NCBI RefSeq assembly: GCF_000738005.1
Contig: NZ_JHAL01000002.1
Location: 1,652,958 to 1,716,957 of the forward strand
DNA: 64,000 bases
Source: Bifidobacterium crudilactis
GTDB taxonomy: Bacteria > Actinomycetota > Actinomycetes > Actinomycetales > Bifidobacteriaceae
Direction of reading: 5' to 3'
The position numbers and the translations under genes were made by a program. The notes under the pieces were generated by a model. The model did no database searches. It saw only the letters and a list, made by a program, of their open reading frames with translations, and was not told the DNA's origin. Positions 18,829 to 28,091 of the stretch are shown piece by piece. Numbering within the stretch: the first letter of the stretch is position 1; each line of letters starts with the position of its first letter.

Positions 18829-20673
18829 TTACTCCTCGAAACCTGCTGATTGACCGGATTGCAAGCCAAGCTGCTTGCGGTAGATCTCCCAATATCGCCC
18901 GTGCGCTTCCACGAGTTCCTGATGCGTCCCCTGCTCGACGATTGCGCCGTGCTCGAGCACCACGATCAGATCGGCATCCTTGACGGAGGAAATTCTATGG
19001 GCGATGGTGATGATGGTCTTCTTGGTTTCCAACTCACCGAGATGCCGCTGAATTTCGGCCTCCGTCTCCATATCGACGGCGGATGTGGTGTCGTCCATCA
19101 CCAGGATGGAGGGATCGTCGGCAAGTGCCCGAGCCAGGCTCAGACGTTGCTTCTGACCACCGGAAAGCCCCACTCCGCGTTCGCCGACGACGGTGTTGTA
19201 CCCTTCGGGCATGCCCTGGATGAAGCCGTCCGCACCCGCGATGGCCGCAACCCGGCTCACATACTCGTCATCGCTGATGGTGGCGCCGAAAGCGATGTTG
19301 CCTCCGATGGTGTCCGAGAACAGGAAGGTATCCTGCGCGACGATGCTGACCTGGGAACGCAGAGTCGCCAGCGGCCAATCCCTGGCATCGATGCCGTCGA
19401 TCAGCACATGTCCGACCGTCGGATCGTAGAAACGCGAGATCATGCTCACCAAGGTGGACTTTCCCGAACCCGTCTCGCCGAGTATGCCCAGCTTCGAACC
19501 TGCAGGGACGAAGAAGTCGAGATCCTTGAGAATCGGAGTCTCGGGGTCATCCGGGAAAGCGAAACTGACATGGTCGAAACGAATTTCGCCGCCGATGCGT
19601 TCGGGGGTTTTGACGTCGGAATGGCTGATTTTCGCCAGCAATGCGTTGGCATGCTCCACCGATGACTCCGCGTCCGGACGCTCGACGATACGCGAACGCG
19701 ATGTGAGGAGGCGACGGATTTTGATGCATGAGGCGTTGAAGCGCTGAATGTCGTTGATCAGCCAGCCGGACTGACGTACCGGCCCGTCGATCATCCACAG
19801 GAAGCTGTCGAAGGCCACCAGATCGCCGAGGGTCATCATGTTCTCGATGACCAGCCAACCTCCGAAAATCAGGATGATGAGCTGAAGCATGAAGGAGGAA
19901 CCGTCGAGCCACGGCATGTATCGACGGCTGTTGTAGGCAAGCTTCATATTGCGCTGCATGTAGTCGTCGTTGTGCTCGTCGAATTTTTCCGTCTCGAAGG
20001 GCTCGCGGACGAAGGCTTTGACCACACGGTTGCCTTCGATGTTCTCCTCGACCATCGAATTCAGACGAGCGAGCGAGTTGCGGATGTCGAAGAACAGCGG
20101 ATGGGCGTGGCTCGCCAGCGCCCGGGTGAAGAAGAACAGGAATGGCGTCACACAGGCCAGAGCCAGTGCCAGACGCCAGTCAATGGTGACCATGACGCAG
20201 AGCGAACCCACGAAGAGTATGACGCAGTCGGCGACGTTGTAGGTCACCCAGGACAGGAAGTGGCGGATGGCATCGGTGTCCGAAGTCATCCGGCTCATGA
20301 TGTCACCGATTCTGGTGTGATTGAAGTAGGTGAAGTCCAGGCTGTGCAGCTTCTCGTATTCATCGGACACCAGCCGGTAGATGGCGTTCTGGCCGAAACG
20401 TTCCATGAACATCTGGTATCCGTACCGGACCGCCGTACGTACCGCCGTCACCGCGATCATCGTGAAACACAGTTGGGGCAGACGGTCATGATGACCTTGA
20501 ATGATGACCTGGTCAACGATCATGCCCGCGAGCAGCGGCATGATCATCACCAGCACCTTGTCGATGATGAACAGCACCACCACGGCGGCGATCCGTGGAA
20601 GGTCTGGCTTGCAGTATGGCAGTATCCAGCGCATGTTGCCGGCCTGCTGATTGGTATTGGGATCGACGTACAT
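18829..20673 (-). CDS. ABC exporter half-transporter, degenerate Walker B subunit
   Basis: 614 residues from the chosen Met. Membrane helices occupy about residues 20-310. Walker A GETGSGKST is near residue 402, LSGGQKQRLSLARAL near 502 and Walker B is ILVMDDTTSAVD near 524, with Asp where the catalytic Glu should be. That Glu-to-Asp change, together with the partner's LSAGQ, marks the degenerate ATP site of a heterodimeric type IV exporter. The open frame extends 69 codons upstream, but those residues do not resemble the family, and GAGGG sits 10 bases before the selected ATG. First gene of the two-gene operon. Confidence 0.9.
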   Translation of the reverse strand: MYVDPNTNQQAGNMRWILPYCKPDLPRIAAVVVLFIIDKVLVMIMPLLAGMIVDQVIIQGHHDRLPQLCFTMIAVTAVRTAVRYGYQMFMERFGQNAIYRLVSDEYEKLHSLDFTYFNHTRIGDIMSRMTSDTDAIRHFLSWVTYNVADCVILFVGSLCVMVTIDWRLALALACVTPFLFFFTRALASHAHPLFFDIRNSLARLNSMVEENIEGNRVVKAFVREPFETEKFDEHNDDYMQRNMKLAYNSRRYMPWLDGSSFMLQLIILIFGGWLVIENMMTLGDLVAFDSFLWMIDGPVRQSGWLINDIQRFNASCIKIRRLLTSRSRIVERPDAESSVEHANALLAKISHSDVKTPERIGGEIRFDHVSFAFPDDPETPILKDLDFFVPAGSKLGILGETGSGKSTLVSMISRFYDPTVGHVLIDGIDARDWPLATLRSQVSIVAQDTFLFSDTIGGNIAFGATISDDEYVSRVAAIAGADGFIQGMPEGYNTVVGERGVGLSGGQKQRLSLARALADDPSILVMDDTTSAVDMETEAEIQRHLGELETKKTIITIAHRISSVKDADLIVVLEHGAIVEQGTHQELVEAHGRYWEIYRKQLGLQSGQSAGFEE

Positions 20674-21032
20674 CAGGGATGGACCCTCGCGTTCCTTGTT
20701 GCTCTCCGTTACCCGGTTCTCTCCGGGATTCCCCGCCCGTTTCACAAAGGAACTGCTGGAATCATCCCCAAAACATTCCCCGTTGAATACGTAAGCTCGC
20801 AACATTCTATGCGAGTGAATATCCATTTCAACCGCTTCGGCTTTCGGCGTGTTTCCACGCCGTGTCGTCAGGCATTCCAAACGTCTTCGTCACATTCCGC
20901 ACGGCGCGAGGGCACGTCGAATACAGGGGCGCAAGGTACAGGACGGACGGTGCAGCAGCACAACTTTTGGGAGAAGCACGACGTGTGCGGGAACACAATG
21001 GGGCGGAAAGACAACGGGGTCAGAAAAAGGAT

Positions 21033-21060
21033 AAGCCCGGTGGAGGGAGCCACCGGGCTT
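21033..21060 (-). terminator. Intrinsic terminator downstream of metG
   Basis: AAGCCCGGTGG at 21033-21043 pairs perfectly with CCACCGGGCTT at 21050-21060. Read on the minus strand the stem is followed within five bases by CCTTTTTC, the T run of an intrinsic terminator. It lies 270 bases after metG. Confidence 0.7.
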
Positions 21061-21282
21061 TAGAGAAGAGAGAAGAAGGGTTCAATTATGGGGTTCTGGG
21101 ATGAACCTCGCCAACGTGGTATCTGCTGACATCTCTTATATAACCAACGCTTTCTTGGAGATATGATGCGTTAGCCTCAAAGAACTCTGAGAATCTTGTA
21201 ACCACAATGTGCGCATCCTGGCCATCATGGCGTAATGGTTCTCTGCCACGGTCCGCATCGACGCAGGGTCGGGCAGCCCCAT

Positions 21283-21314
21283 CCGGGCGGCAGGAGAACA
21301 CGTCCGCCGCCCGG
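21283..21314 (-). terminator. GC-rich hairpin right after metG
   Basis: CCGGGCGGC (21283-21291) and GCCGCCCGG (21306-21314) form a 9-bp GC stem starting 12 bases beyond the metG stop. There is no T run, so it may act as a first, weaker stop before the 21033-21060 terminator. Confidence 0.5.
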
Positions 21315-21326
21315 CATGAAACAGGG

Positions 21327-23210
21327 TTACTTCACCGTATCCTTGTCGCCGCCCTTCAGTTTGGCTTGTTCCTTCGCCAGCCTTTCGGCTTCCTTGGCCT
21401 GACGGGCGTCGAGCTCGCTCTGGAAACGGTCGAGCTCCTCCTGCACGGCTTCTTTCGGGATTTTCGCGAAGATCGGCGTGGGCTTGGCAATCGGCGTTCC
21501 ATCGACTATCGCTTCGCGCTTCCAGGGATGCACGTTCTCACCCAAGCGGTACCGTCCCGTGATGATCGGATAGTGGAATCCGGGCTTATCCAGATCTTCG
21601 ACTTCCTCGATATGCGGCAATGGGGAGAACACTCCGGTGCCGCCCATCGTTTCATGCACGCGCTGGGCCGAATGCGGAAGGAATGGCGCCAGAAGGGTGT
21701 TGGCATCGACTACCGCCTGCGCCGCGGTATGCAGCACGGCAGCCAGGCGCTGCTCGTCATCCTTGATCTTCCAAGGTTCCATGGCCGAGATGTACCGGTT
21801 GATCGCCCCCACGGTCGTCATCGCCTCGCTAAGCGCCGCTTTCTGACGATGATGCTCGATAAGATCGCCCACCGTATCGAAAGCCTTGCCTGTGACCTCG
21901 AGCAAAGCTCTATCCTCATCCTGCAATGTGGAAGAATCCACTTCGGGGATTCGACCGAAATCCTTGTTCAGCAGATTGGCGACCCTGTTGACCAGGTTGC
22001 CCCAGCTGGCAGCAAGCTCTTCATTGTTGTGACGGACGAATTCGGCCCAGGTGAAATCGGCGTCGGAGTTTTCAGGCCCTGCAATGGAAATGTAGTATCT
22101 CACCGCATCGACCTGATAGCGGGCGAGAATATCCTTGACGTATATCACGATGCCGCGTGAAGAGCTGAACTTCTTGCCTTCCATCGACAGGAACTCGCTG
22201 GCGACGACCTCCTCGGGGAGGTTCAACTTGCCGAAGTCGCCGTTCTGGCCGCCCTTCGAACCTTCACCGTCATAGGCGAGCAGCTCTGAAGGCCAGATCT
22301 GGGAATGGAAGGTGATGTTGTCCTTGCCCATGAAATAGTAACCGGGAGCCTCGGGATCATTCCACCACTTACGCCACGCCTCCGGATCGCCCTGCCTGCG
22401 CGCCCATTCGATGGAAGCCGAAAGATAGCCAATAACCGCATCGAACCACACGTACAGCTTCTTGTTCGGGTTATCGATCCACCCATCGACCGGAACGGGA
22501 ATGCCCCAATCGATATCCCTCGTGATGGCACGCGGTTTGACTTCCTTGAACAGGCCGATAGAGAAGTTGATGACGTTGGTACGCCACCCCTCACGACTTT
22601 TCAGCCACTTCAGATTCGCTTCCGCCAATGCTGGCAGATCCAGGAAGAAATGCTCGGTTTCCTCGAAAATCGGGGTTTCGCCGTTGATCTTGGACACGGG
22701 ATTGATGAGTTCGTCCGGATCGAGCTCATTGCCGCAGTTGTCGCACTGATCGCCACGAGCGCCGGATGCGCCGCAAATCGGGCAGGTCCCCTCGATGTAC
22801 CGGTCGGGCAGTGTCCTGCCGGTGGACGGGGAGATGGCCACCTGCTGCTTGTCCTTGTATATATAGCCGTTGGCAAGGCACTGGGTAAACATCTCCTGTA
22901 CCACATGCTCGTGGTTTGCCGTGGTGGTTCTGGTGAACAGGTCATAGCTCAGACCCAAATCGCACAGATCCTTGGCGATAACACGGTTATAGCGGTCAGC
23001 CAGCTGTTGCGGAGTGACGCCCTCGGCTTCGGCCTGAACCAGAATCGGCGTGCCGTGTTCATCGGTACCCGACACCATGAGGACGTCGTTGCCCTTCATG
23101 CGTTCGTAACGCGCGTAGACATCCGATGGGACGCCGAAACCTGCGACGTGCCCGATATGACGTGGTCCGTTGGCGTAAGGCCATGCGACGGAAACAAGGA
23201 TATGACTCAT
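21327..23210 (-). CDS. metG: Methionyl-tRNA synthetase
   Basis: 627 residues. The enzyme charges tRNA-Met with methionine. The class I signature HIGH is at residues 18-21, the zinc knuckle [18 protein letters not shown] starts near 145, and the KMSKS-equivalent loop is KKFSSSRG near 343, a common variant. The anticodon-binding helical domain follows, and the last 60 residues form a charged Lys/Glu tail. It lacks the C-terminal tRNA-binding EMAP domain found in longer forms. The start is at the only Met before the conserved [20 protein letters not shown] segment. Confidence 0.97.
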   Translation of the reverse strand: MSHILVSVAWPYANGPRHIGHVAGFGVPSDVYARYERMKGNDVLMVSGTDEHGTPILVQAEAEGVTPQQLADRYNRVIAKDLCDLGLSYDLFTRTTTANHEHVVQEMFTQCLANGYIYKDKQQVAISPSTGRTLPDRYIEGTCPICGASGARGDQCDNCGNELDPDELINPVSKINGETPIFEETEHFFLDLPALAEANLKWLKSREGWRTNVINFSIGLFKEVKPRAITRDIDWGIPVPVDGWIDNPNKKLYVWFDAVIGYLSASIEWARRQGDPEAWRKWWNDPEAPGYYFMGKDNITFHSQIWPSELLAYDGEGSKGGQNGDFGKLNLPEEVVASEFLSMEGKKFSSSRGIVIYVKDILARYQVDAVRYYISIAGPENSDADFTWAEFVRHNNEELAASWGNLVNRVANLLNKDFGRIPEVDSSTLQDEDRALLEVTGKAFDTVGDLIEHHRQKAALSEAMTTVGAINRYISAMEPWKIKDDEQRLAAVLHTAAQAVVDANTLLAPFLPHSAQRVHETMGGTGVFSPLPHIEEVEDLDKPGFHYPIITGRYRLGENVHPWKREAIVDGTPIAKPTPIFAKIPKEAVQEELDRFQSELDARQAKEAERLAKEQAKLKGGDKDTVK

Positions 23211-23461
23211 AATCCTTGATTATTGGCGGCGGCGAGGACAGCAAAGTTCACTCGGCAAGCCTCCATGGTGCTCGGGGGTGGATGCCTGCGCACCAAGCCT
23301 CAGATTCCAGGCCGGTTCCTTCTCGATATCCTGCTTTGCATCCGGCCCATGGATGGGTTTTGCCGCCAGGCAACGCCGATAAATACGAACAACTTGTCCA
23401 CATTTCCACATATCAACATGGATTTTCGATGCTCGACCGTTTTTTGACGTATCTTCCCTTC

Positions 23462-24100
23462 ATGGAGACAACATCACGCCGAAGCGCAAACGCACCGATT
23501 CGCACCACACGAATTCGCAGTGGGACGCCGACAAAGTCCCCACTGATCTTCACCAGGGATCTCCCCGGTCCGATGAGCATGCGTCGCTTATGCGACATGG
23601 GCATACTCATCCCTCTCGGTCATGAGAGCGCCTTTCTCAGCTCCGATGCGAGAACGCTGTTCGGCAGGGCAGCTATCGCCTCGGCACTGGTACCTACCGG
23701 TTCGGCCGCATGCGCATCACTCGCCGCATGGATATGGAACGGCGGGACCTTCCCCGACACCATCGACGTCATCTCCCGCTCGCATTATCGGGCACCGATA
23801 TATGGACGGCTCATCCGCGTGTATAACCGCGCCGCCCCGCCGGATCACCTCAGACGCATGGGCAGACTGCTCGTCACCTCGCCCCTGCGCACAGCCTGCG
23901 ATCTGGCATGCGACGAGCCCTCTGACCAGGATGCCGACATCCGAAGCACCATCCTCAAGCTGCTCCACCGCAACAAGCTGACGCCATCTTTTTGCCTCAA
24001 AATGCTGGACGATAACCCCCGCTGGCCCGGCCATGCCATAGGTGTAGCCATCTTCACCGATATGAAAGCGACCTTTGATACATGGAACGACCATGACTAA
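23462..24100 (+). CDS. AbiEi-like antitoxin/regulator protein (winged-helix type)
   Basis: About 212 residues from the chosen ATG; the frame stays open upstream and other starts (23429) are possible. The segment LPGPMSMRRLCDMGILIPL resembles the winged-helix N-terminus of AbiEi-type proteins, and SALVPTGSAACASLAAWIWNG and RLLVTSPLRTACDLAC match the following domain of actinobacterial AbiEi-like proteins, where a T/S-P-x-R-T-x-x-D-L-A motif is typical. No AbiEii nucleotidyltransferase toxin is adjacent, so a toxin-antitoxin role is not supported. It overlaps the next gene by eight bases, showing coupling. Confidence 0.5.
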   Translation: METTSRRSANAPIRTTRIRSGTPTKSPLIFTRDLPGPMSMRRLCDMGILIPLGHESAFLSSDARTLFGRAAIASALVPTGSAACASLAAWIWNGGTFPDTIDVISRSHYRAPIYGRLIRVYNRAAPPDHLRRMGRLLVTSPLRTACDLACDEPSDQDADIRSTILKLLHRNKLTPSFCLKMLDDNPRWPGHAIGVAIFTDMKATFDTWNDHD

Positions 24101-24614
24101 GCACCGTTCACCACACGATGCGCAACGGCGGCCAAGCCAATGGCTTGGGCGCGGCTTCGGTCAGCGGCTCGGGGAACGGCTCGGGAATCCTCTCGGACCG
24201 GGAGCGGAACACAGTCAGGCATCTCGTCAGACGAATCGACTCAAACAACTCTGCAACAAGGACACAGCCGACTGTGCCGCGGAACGCATAGACCGCCCCG
24301 GCATCGAAGACCGGCGACACGACGCAGCCCCCGGCCAAAGACGACCCGACGACGGCCACCCCGCTCAACTGTCACCGCCCACACCGCCCTTGCAGGCGAT
24401 ACCATCCACCGCTTGCAATCCCGAGACGCCCATAGCAACGCTTTGGGAATTCGCACGCCTGCACCCTCAGCTCAGAATGTGGATCGTGGCGAATCCTGCA
24501 GCGCCGCCCGAGTTGATGGAATACCTCTCACAGCAGGGAGGACCTGGGGTGGCGCACGCACTGTCGGTGCTGCTGGATTCCCTCGAATACGGCAGCATGA
24601 CGAAAACCGACTAA
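24093..24614 (+). CDS. Leucine-rich-repeat-variant (LRV) domain protein
   Basis: 173 residues. The first 115 residues are Arg/Gln/Pro-rich and look disordered. The C-terminal part, ATLWEFARLHPQLRMWIVAN followed by PAAPPELMEYLSQQGGPGVA, is one or two LRV repeats (pattern ANPxxPPELLxxL), a helical repeat seen in many bifidobacterial proteins. Function unknown; LRV proteins are thought to bind other proteins. The start overlaps the end of the AbiEi-like gene. It converges on rsmI, overlapping the rsmI stop by four bases. Confidence 0.6.
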   Translation: MTKHRSPHDAQRRPSQWLGRGFGQRLGERLGNPLGPGAEHSQASRQTNRLKQLCNKDTADCAAERIDRPGIEDRRHDAAPGQRRPDDGHPAQLSPPTPPLQAIPSTACNPETPIATLWEFARLHPQLRMWIVANPAAPPELMEYLSQQGGPGVAHALSVLLDSLEYGSMTKTD

Positions 24615-25750
24615 TGCTTCAACGCGAGCACCGCCGAGTAGATGTCCTTTCTGTTGGGCAAAGAACCATCGGGAAGAGGATGCTCCGCGACCACCTGGGC
24701 TATGGCCTCCTTGATGCGCAGACCGTTCTCCAACGCTCTGTCGATGGACAGCACCGCGAGATCCTCCACAGGCAAGGAAGCCGGTGCGGCAGCCATGGCC
24801 TCACCTTCAGACGCCCCGGCGACCACAAGCACCATCTCGCCTCGCGGCGGATTCTCCTCGATGGATTTCACGATGCCCGAAATCGTCGAACGACGAATCT
24901 CCTCATAGTCCTTGGTCAATTCGCGACATAACGCCATTGCACGGTTGGGACCGAAGGCATCCTGCAGATCCTTCATCGAATCACCGATACGATGCAGCGT
25001 TTCATAGAACACCATGGTGCGCTGCTCCGCCTGCATGGTTCTCAGATATTGCATACGTTCGGAATGCTTTCTAGGAAGAAAACCCTCGTAACAGAAGCGG
25101 TCCGTCGGCAGACCGGAAAGCGCGAGCGCATCGAGCACAGCACTCGGCCCCGGAGCGCAGGTCACAGGTATGCCGCGCTCGATGGCACGCCGGACTATCG
25201 CCAGTCCCGGATCATTGATGGTGGGCATTCCGGCATCCGACACCACCAGCACGCATGCACCACGCTCGACCTGATCGAGAAGCCCGTCGGATTTCTCCCG
25301 CTCATTGTGGTCATGGTAGGCAATCACCCTGCCGCCGACATGCACACCCAGACGATTCGCCAGATCGTACAGTCTACGGGTATCTTCAGCGGCCACGATA
25401 TCGGCTTCCTGGAGCAGCGCGACAAGACGTGCCGACGCGTCATGGACATTGCCGATCGGCGTCGCGGCAAGCACCACCGTTCCTTGCGGCACCAGAGCCC
25501 GTGAAGCCGACGGCGTAGCCGAGGCGGCCTCGTTGCCGAATTCCTCCGACTCCGAGGTAACCGCATCCGAAGAAGCCGACACTGAGGAGGCAAGCCCGGA
25601 AGAAACCAGCCCGGAGGAAGATTGAGACGAGGACGACTGCGCTGCGACGGCTTCTCCATGATTTCCGGCACCCGACGACGCTTCCCCCGCGCGCGACGAT
25701 GCATCGTTTTGTACAAATTGTTGTGTGGATTGGGCAGACTCGGTTTGCAT
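24611..25750 (-). CDS. rsmI: 16S rRNA (cytidine1402-2'-O)-methyltransferase RsmI
   Basis: About 379 residues. The catalytic part is the tetrapyrrole-methylase fold typical of RsmI: GTVVLAATPIGNVHDASARL, ADIVAAEDTRRLYDLANRLG, YHDHNEREKSDGLL, VLVVSDAGMPTINDPG, CAPGPSAVLDALALSGLPTD and FYETLHRIGDSMKDL. It methylates the ribose of C1402 in the decoding centre of 16S rRNA with S-adenosylmethionine. About 90 residues precede the enzyme and are Ser/Ala/Gly-rich low complexity, absent from most RsmI proteins. An in-frame Met 14 codons further upstream also exists; GGAG five bases before the chosen Met favours 25750. It diverges from the mannosyltransferase gene. Confidence 0.9.
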   Translation of the reverse strand: MQTESAQSTQQFVQNDASSRAGEASSGAGNHGEAVAAQSSSSQSSSGLVSSGLASSVSASSDAVTSESEEFGNEAASATPSASRALVPQGTVVLAATPIGNVHDASARLVALLQEADIVAAEDTRRLYDLANRLGVHVGGRVIAYHDHNEREKSDGLLDQVERGACVLVVSDAGMPTINDPGLAIVRRAIERGIPVTCAPGPSAVLDALALSGLPTDRFCYEGFLPRKHSERMQYLRTMQAEQRTMVFYETLHRIGDSMKDLQDAFGPNRAMALCRELTKDYEEIRRSTISGIVKSIEENPPRGEMVLVVAGASEGEAMAAAPASLPVEDLAVLSIDRALENGLRIKEAIAQVVAEHPLPDGSLPNRKDIYSAVLALKH

Positions 25751-25770
25751 AGCTCCAGTATCCCCTAATC

Positions 25771-27438
25771 TTGATGGTGATGGGCTTTGCAAATACTAAT
25801 TCACAAAGAACTCCGGCGTACGCATGGCGACTTCTGCGACACCCGAGCTGGATAGGGCCGCGCCTGATGGGCTGGCTGCTGCCGATACTGATGGCGACGT
25901 TCGGAGGCGCATTGCGCTTCATACGCTTGGGATCGCCGCATTCCGTGGTGTTCGACGAAACGTATTACGTCAAGGACGCCTGGACCATGCTGATGACCGG
26001 AGAGGCCAGAAACTGGCCCAAAACACTCGGTCCGGCGAATATCCCGATAGATACGTTGTTCGCTCAAGGCGACACCGACCGTTGGCTTTCCACAGCCGAA
26101 TACGTGGTCCATCCCCCGATAGGCAAATGGATGATAGCCATCGGTCTGAAATTCTTCGGCGGTGCAGACAGCGCTTTCGCATGGCGCTTCTCGACGGCAT
26201 TGGTCGGCACCATTGCCATTCTCGTGTTGTGCCGTGTTGCGCTGCGGCTGTTCCATAACCTCCCCGTAGCACTGATGGCGGGGTTCCTGCTCTCCATAGA
26301 CGGTCTGGGCATCACCATGAGCCGGACCGGGCTGTTGGATAACTTCATCATGATTTTCGCGCTATGCGCATTCGCGTGCCTGCTGATACACAGAGACCGC
26401 AGCGTAGCCAAACTGCAGGCGGCGTATCGCAGCGACTCGCAAAAACGGTCGGCGAAATTCATACCCGTCACCAGCAAGTGGGGACGACATAAGGGCGGTA
26501 TGCGATTCGTCCTCAACGAAACCGGGCCCACCATATTCTTCTCATGGTGGCGCGTCGCCGCAGCAGTGCTGCTAGGTCTCGCCACAGGCACGAAATGGTC
26601 GGGAATCTACTTTTTCGCGGCTTTCGCCGTACTCTCCGTACTCTGGGACGCTTGGGAGAGACGCAAGGCGGGCTACCGTTCGTGGCTGCTCTCCGGACTA
26701 TGGAAAGACGGCATCCCCACAGGACTGATGATGCTGCCGATATGGGCTGGCACCTATCTGGCTTCGTGGACCGGCTGGTTCATGCATTCAGACAGCTATC
26801 TGCACAGTTGGGCGGCGGAGAATCCTGGCGAAGGCATCACCTGGCTGCCCGAAACATTGCGATCATTCGTCGAATATCATCGACAGATGTGGGACTTCCA
26901 CACCACATTGGCAACACCCCACAGCTACATGGCGAATCCGCTGACCTGGCCGCTGCAAACCCGCCCGACAAGCTTCTACTGGGAAGAGCTCAACAACCAT
27001 CCAGGACTGTGCTCCATAGCCCCCGGCTCGAAATGCATCAGTGCGGTCACATCCCTAGGCAACCCCTTGCTGTGGTGGCTGGGCTCGGCTTGCGTGCTGA
27101 TCGGCATAGTCGTGGCAGCATGGGTACGCCAAGGCGACTGGCGCATCTGGGCTGTGCTCATCGGCTTCATCGGCGGGTGGCTTCCCTGGGCTCAATATCT
27201 GCACCGCACCACCTTCACCTTCTACTCGATCGTAATCCTGCCATGGATCGTGCTCGCCATCTGCTATATGGCCGACTGGCTGCGACAGAATGTGAAAACC
27301 TCCACGTATCACTGGATAGTCGGTTCCGCCCTGGGAACGCTCGCGTTGGTGTCGCTGTTCTTCTACCCGATATGGACCGCAATGCCCGTGCCATACGAAT
27401 TCTGGCTGGTACATATGTGGTTTTCTAGCTGGATATAG
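25771..27438 (+). CDS. Polyprenol-phosphate-mannose protein mannosyltransferase (PMT, GT39)
   Basis: 555 residues, strongly hydrophobic with about 10-11 membrane helices. The first extracellular loop begins SPHSVVFDETYYVKDAWTML, with the Asp-Glu pair that is the catalytic signature of protein O-mannosyltransferases; VVHPPIGKWMIAIGLKFFGG and SIDGLGITMSRTGLLDNFIM follow in family order. The enzyme transfers mannose from a polyprenyl phosphate to Ser/Thr of secreted proteins. The exact start is unclear because several Met codons occur in the first 45 residues and none has a good ribosome site. The stop codon lies in the loop of a 22-bp hairpin. Confidence 0.9.
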   Translation: MMVMGFANTNSQRTPAYAWRLLRHPSWIGPRLMGWLLPILMATFGGALRFIRLGSPHSVVFDETYYVKDAWTMLMTGEARNWPKTLGPANIPIDTLFAQGDTDRWLSTAEYVVHPPIGKWMIAIGLKFFGGADSAFAWRFSTALVGTIAILVLCRVALRLFHNLPVALMAGFLLSIDGLGITMSRTGLLDNFIMIFALCAFACLLIHRDRSVAKLQAAYRSDSQKRSAKFIPVTSKWGRHKGGMRFVLNETGPTIFFSWWRVAAAVLLGLATGTKWSGIYFFAAFAVLSVLWDAWERRKAGYRSWLLSGLWKDGIPTGLMMLPIWAGTYLASWTGWFMHSDSYLHSWAAENPGEGITWLPETLRSFVEYHRQMWDFHTTLATPHSYMANPLTWPLQTRPTSFYWEELNNHPGLCSIAPGSKCISAVTSLGNPLLWWLGSACVLIGIVVAAWVRQGDWRIWAVLIGFIGGWLPWAQYLHRTTFTFYSIVILPWIVLAICYMADWLRQNVKTSTYHWIVGSALGTLALVSLFFYPIWTAMPVPYEFWLVHMWFSSWI

Positions 27439-27461
27439 ACCAGCTAGAAAACCACACATGT
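27411..27461 (+). terminator. 22-bp hairpin spanning the pmt stop codon
   Basis: Arms 27411-27432 and 27440-27461 pair with a single mismatch around a 7-base loop. The last codons and the TAG stop of the mannosyltransferase lie in the left arm and loop. No T run follows. A second, weaker copy of this unit starts near 27530. Confidence 0.65.
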
Positions 27462-28091
27462 ACCCTCGCGTCTGCAAAGACGCTCACTTCGCCTACGTAC
27501 AGCCCACCGGGCTGTACGCTTCACGGCTCAGCATATGGTTCCCTAGCTGGATATAGACCAGCCAGAAAACCACACATGTACCCTCGCGTCTGACTTTTCA
27601 AAGGTTGCGTTTCGCGTTGCGACGTATGGCAATCGCTACGCTATTCTTACCATCGCTACGAGATTGACTTCGCAGCCTGAGCAATCGTCAAAGCGATTAC
27701 CTTCGCAGCCTTTGCGGCTGCTCACCTCACCTAGCCAAAGCGCACAGCGCTTCGGCCTTAACGGTTCGGCTACTCACCGAGTCTACGTACAGCACACCGT
27801 GCTGTACCATTAACGGCTCAGCACTGCGCTCCACACTTGAATGTCGGTTACCGGCAGCTCGCTTCGTTTGTGTAGGGATTGATGGTGGCACAACAGTTCC
27901 ATGCAAGTGCCCTTACCGTCGTTCTGCCATTCTGTGAGCGTATAGAGCCGTTCCTACTTTGGAATCCCTACACAAGCGGAGAAGCAACAGGATTTAGTGT
28001 GCATTAGGAAGGGAACCTCATACATTTGCTGGTATTGTGGCCTTGCTGTTGGAGTGCGGAAGCACACGAATTCGTTTGATGGGATATTCAT
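27439..28091. repeat. 650-base spacer of palindromic and duplicated elements
   Basis: No gene is supported. It contains a second copy of the pmt 3' segment (27543-27592, beginning CTAGCTGGATATAGACCAGC), two short hairpins with nearly the same flanks but different stems (27497-27517 and 27787-27807), several repeats of the kind GCCTTTGCGGCTGCTCAC shared with the spacer after pgl, and an inverted-repeat-bounded segment of about 125 bases (27861-27985). The DedA gene promoter presumably lies in the last 100 bases, where no clear signal was recognised. Confidence 0.65.
27861..27985. repeat. Small element bounded by inverted repeats
   Basis: TTGTGTAGGGATT at 27868-27880 is exactly complementary to AATCCCTACACAA at 27963-27975, and flanking GCTTC (27861) and GAAGC (27981) extend the match. 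About 82 bases lie between. The size and ends resemble a miniature inverted-repeat element or a long-range hairpin; no coding capacity. Confidence 0.5.

Noticed and set aside
16756-18849. 697-codon open frame antisense to the ABC exporter gene
   Set aside because: It mirrors a strong conserved gene on the minus strand; composition is His/Asp/Val-rich without domains, and it has no ribosome site. Other long antisense frames (35070-37166, 41753-43429, 46314-48335) were rejected for the same reason.
23462-24100. Type IV toxin-antitoxin system
   Set aside because: Only an AbiEi-like protein is present; no AbiEii nucleotidyltransferase is encoded beside it.
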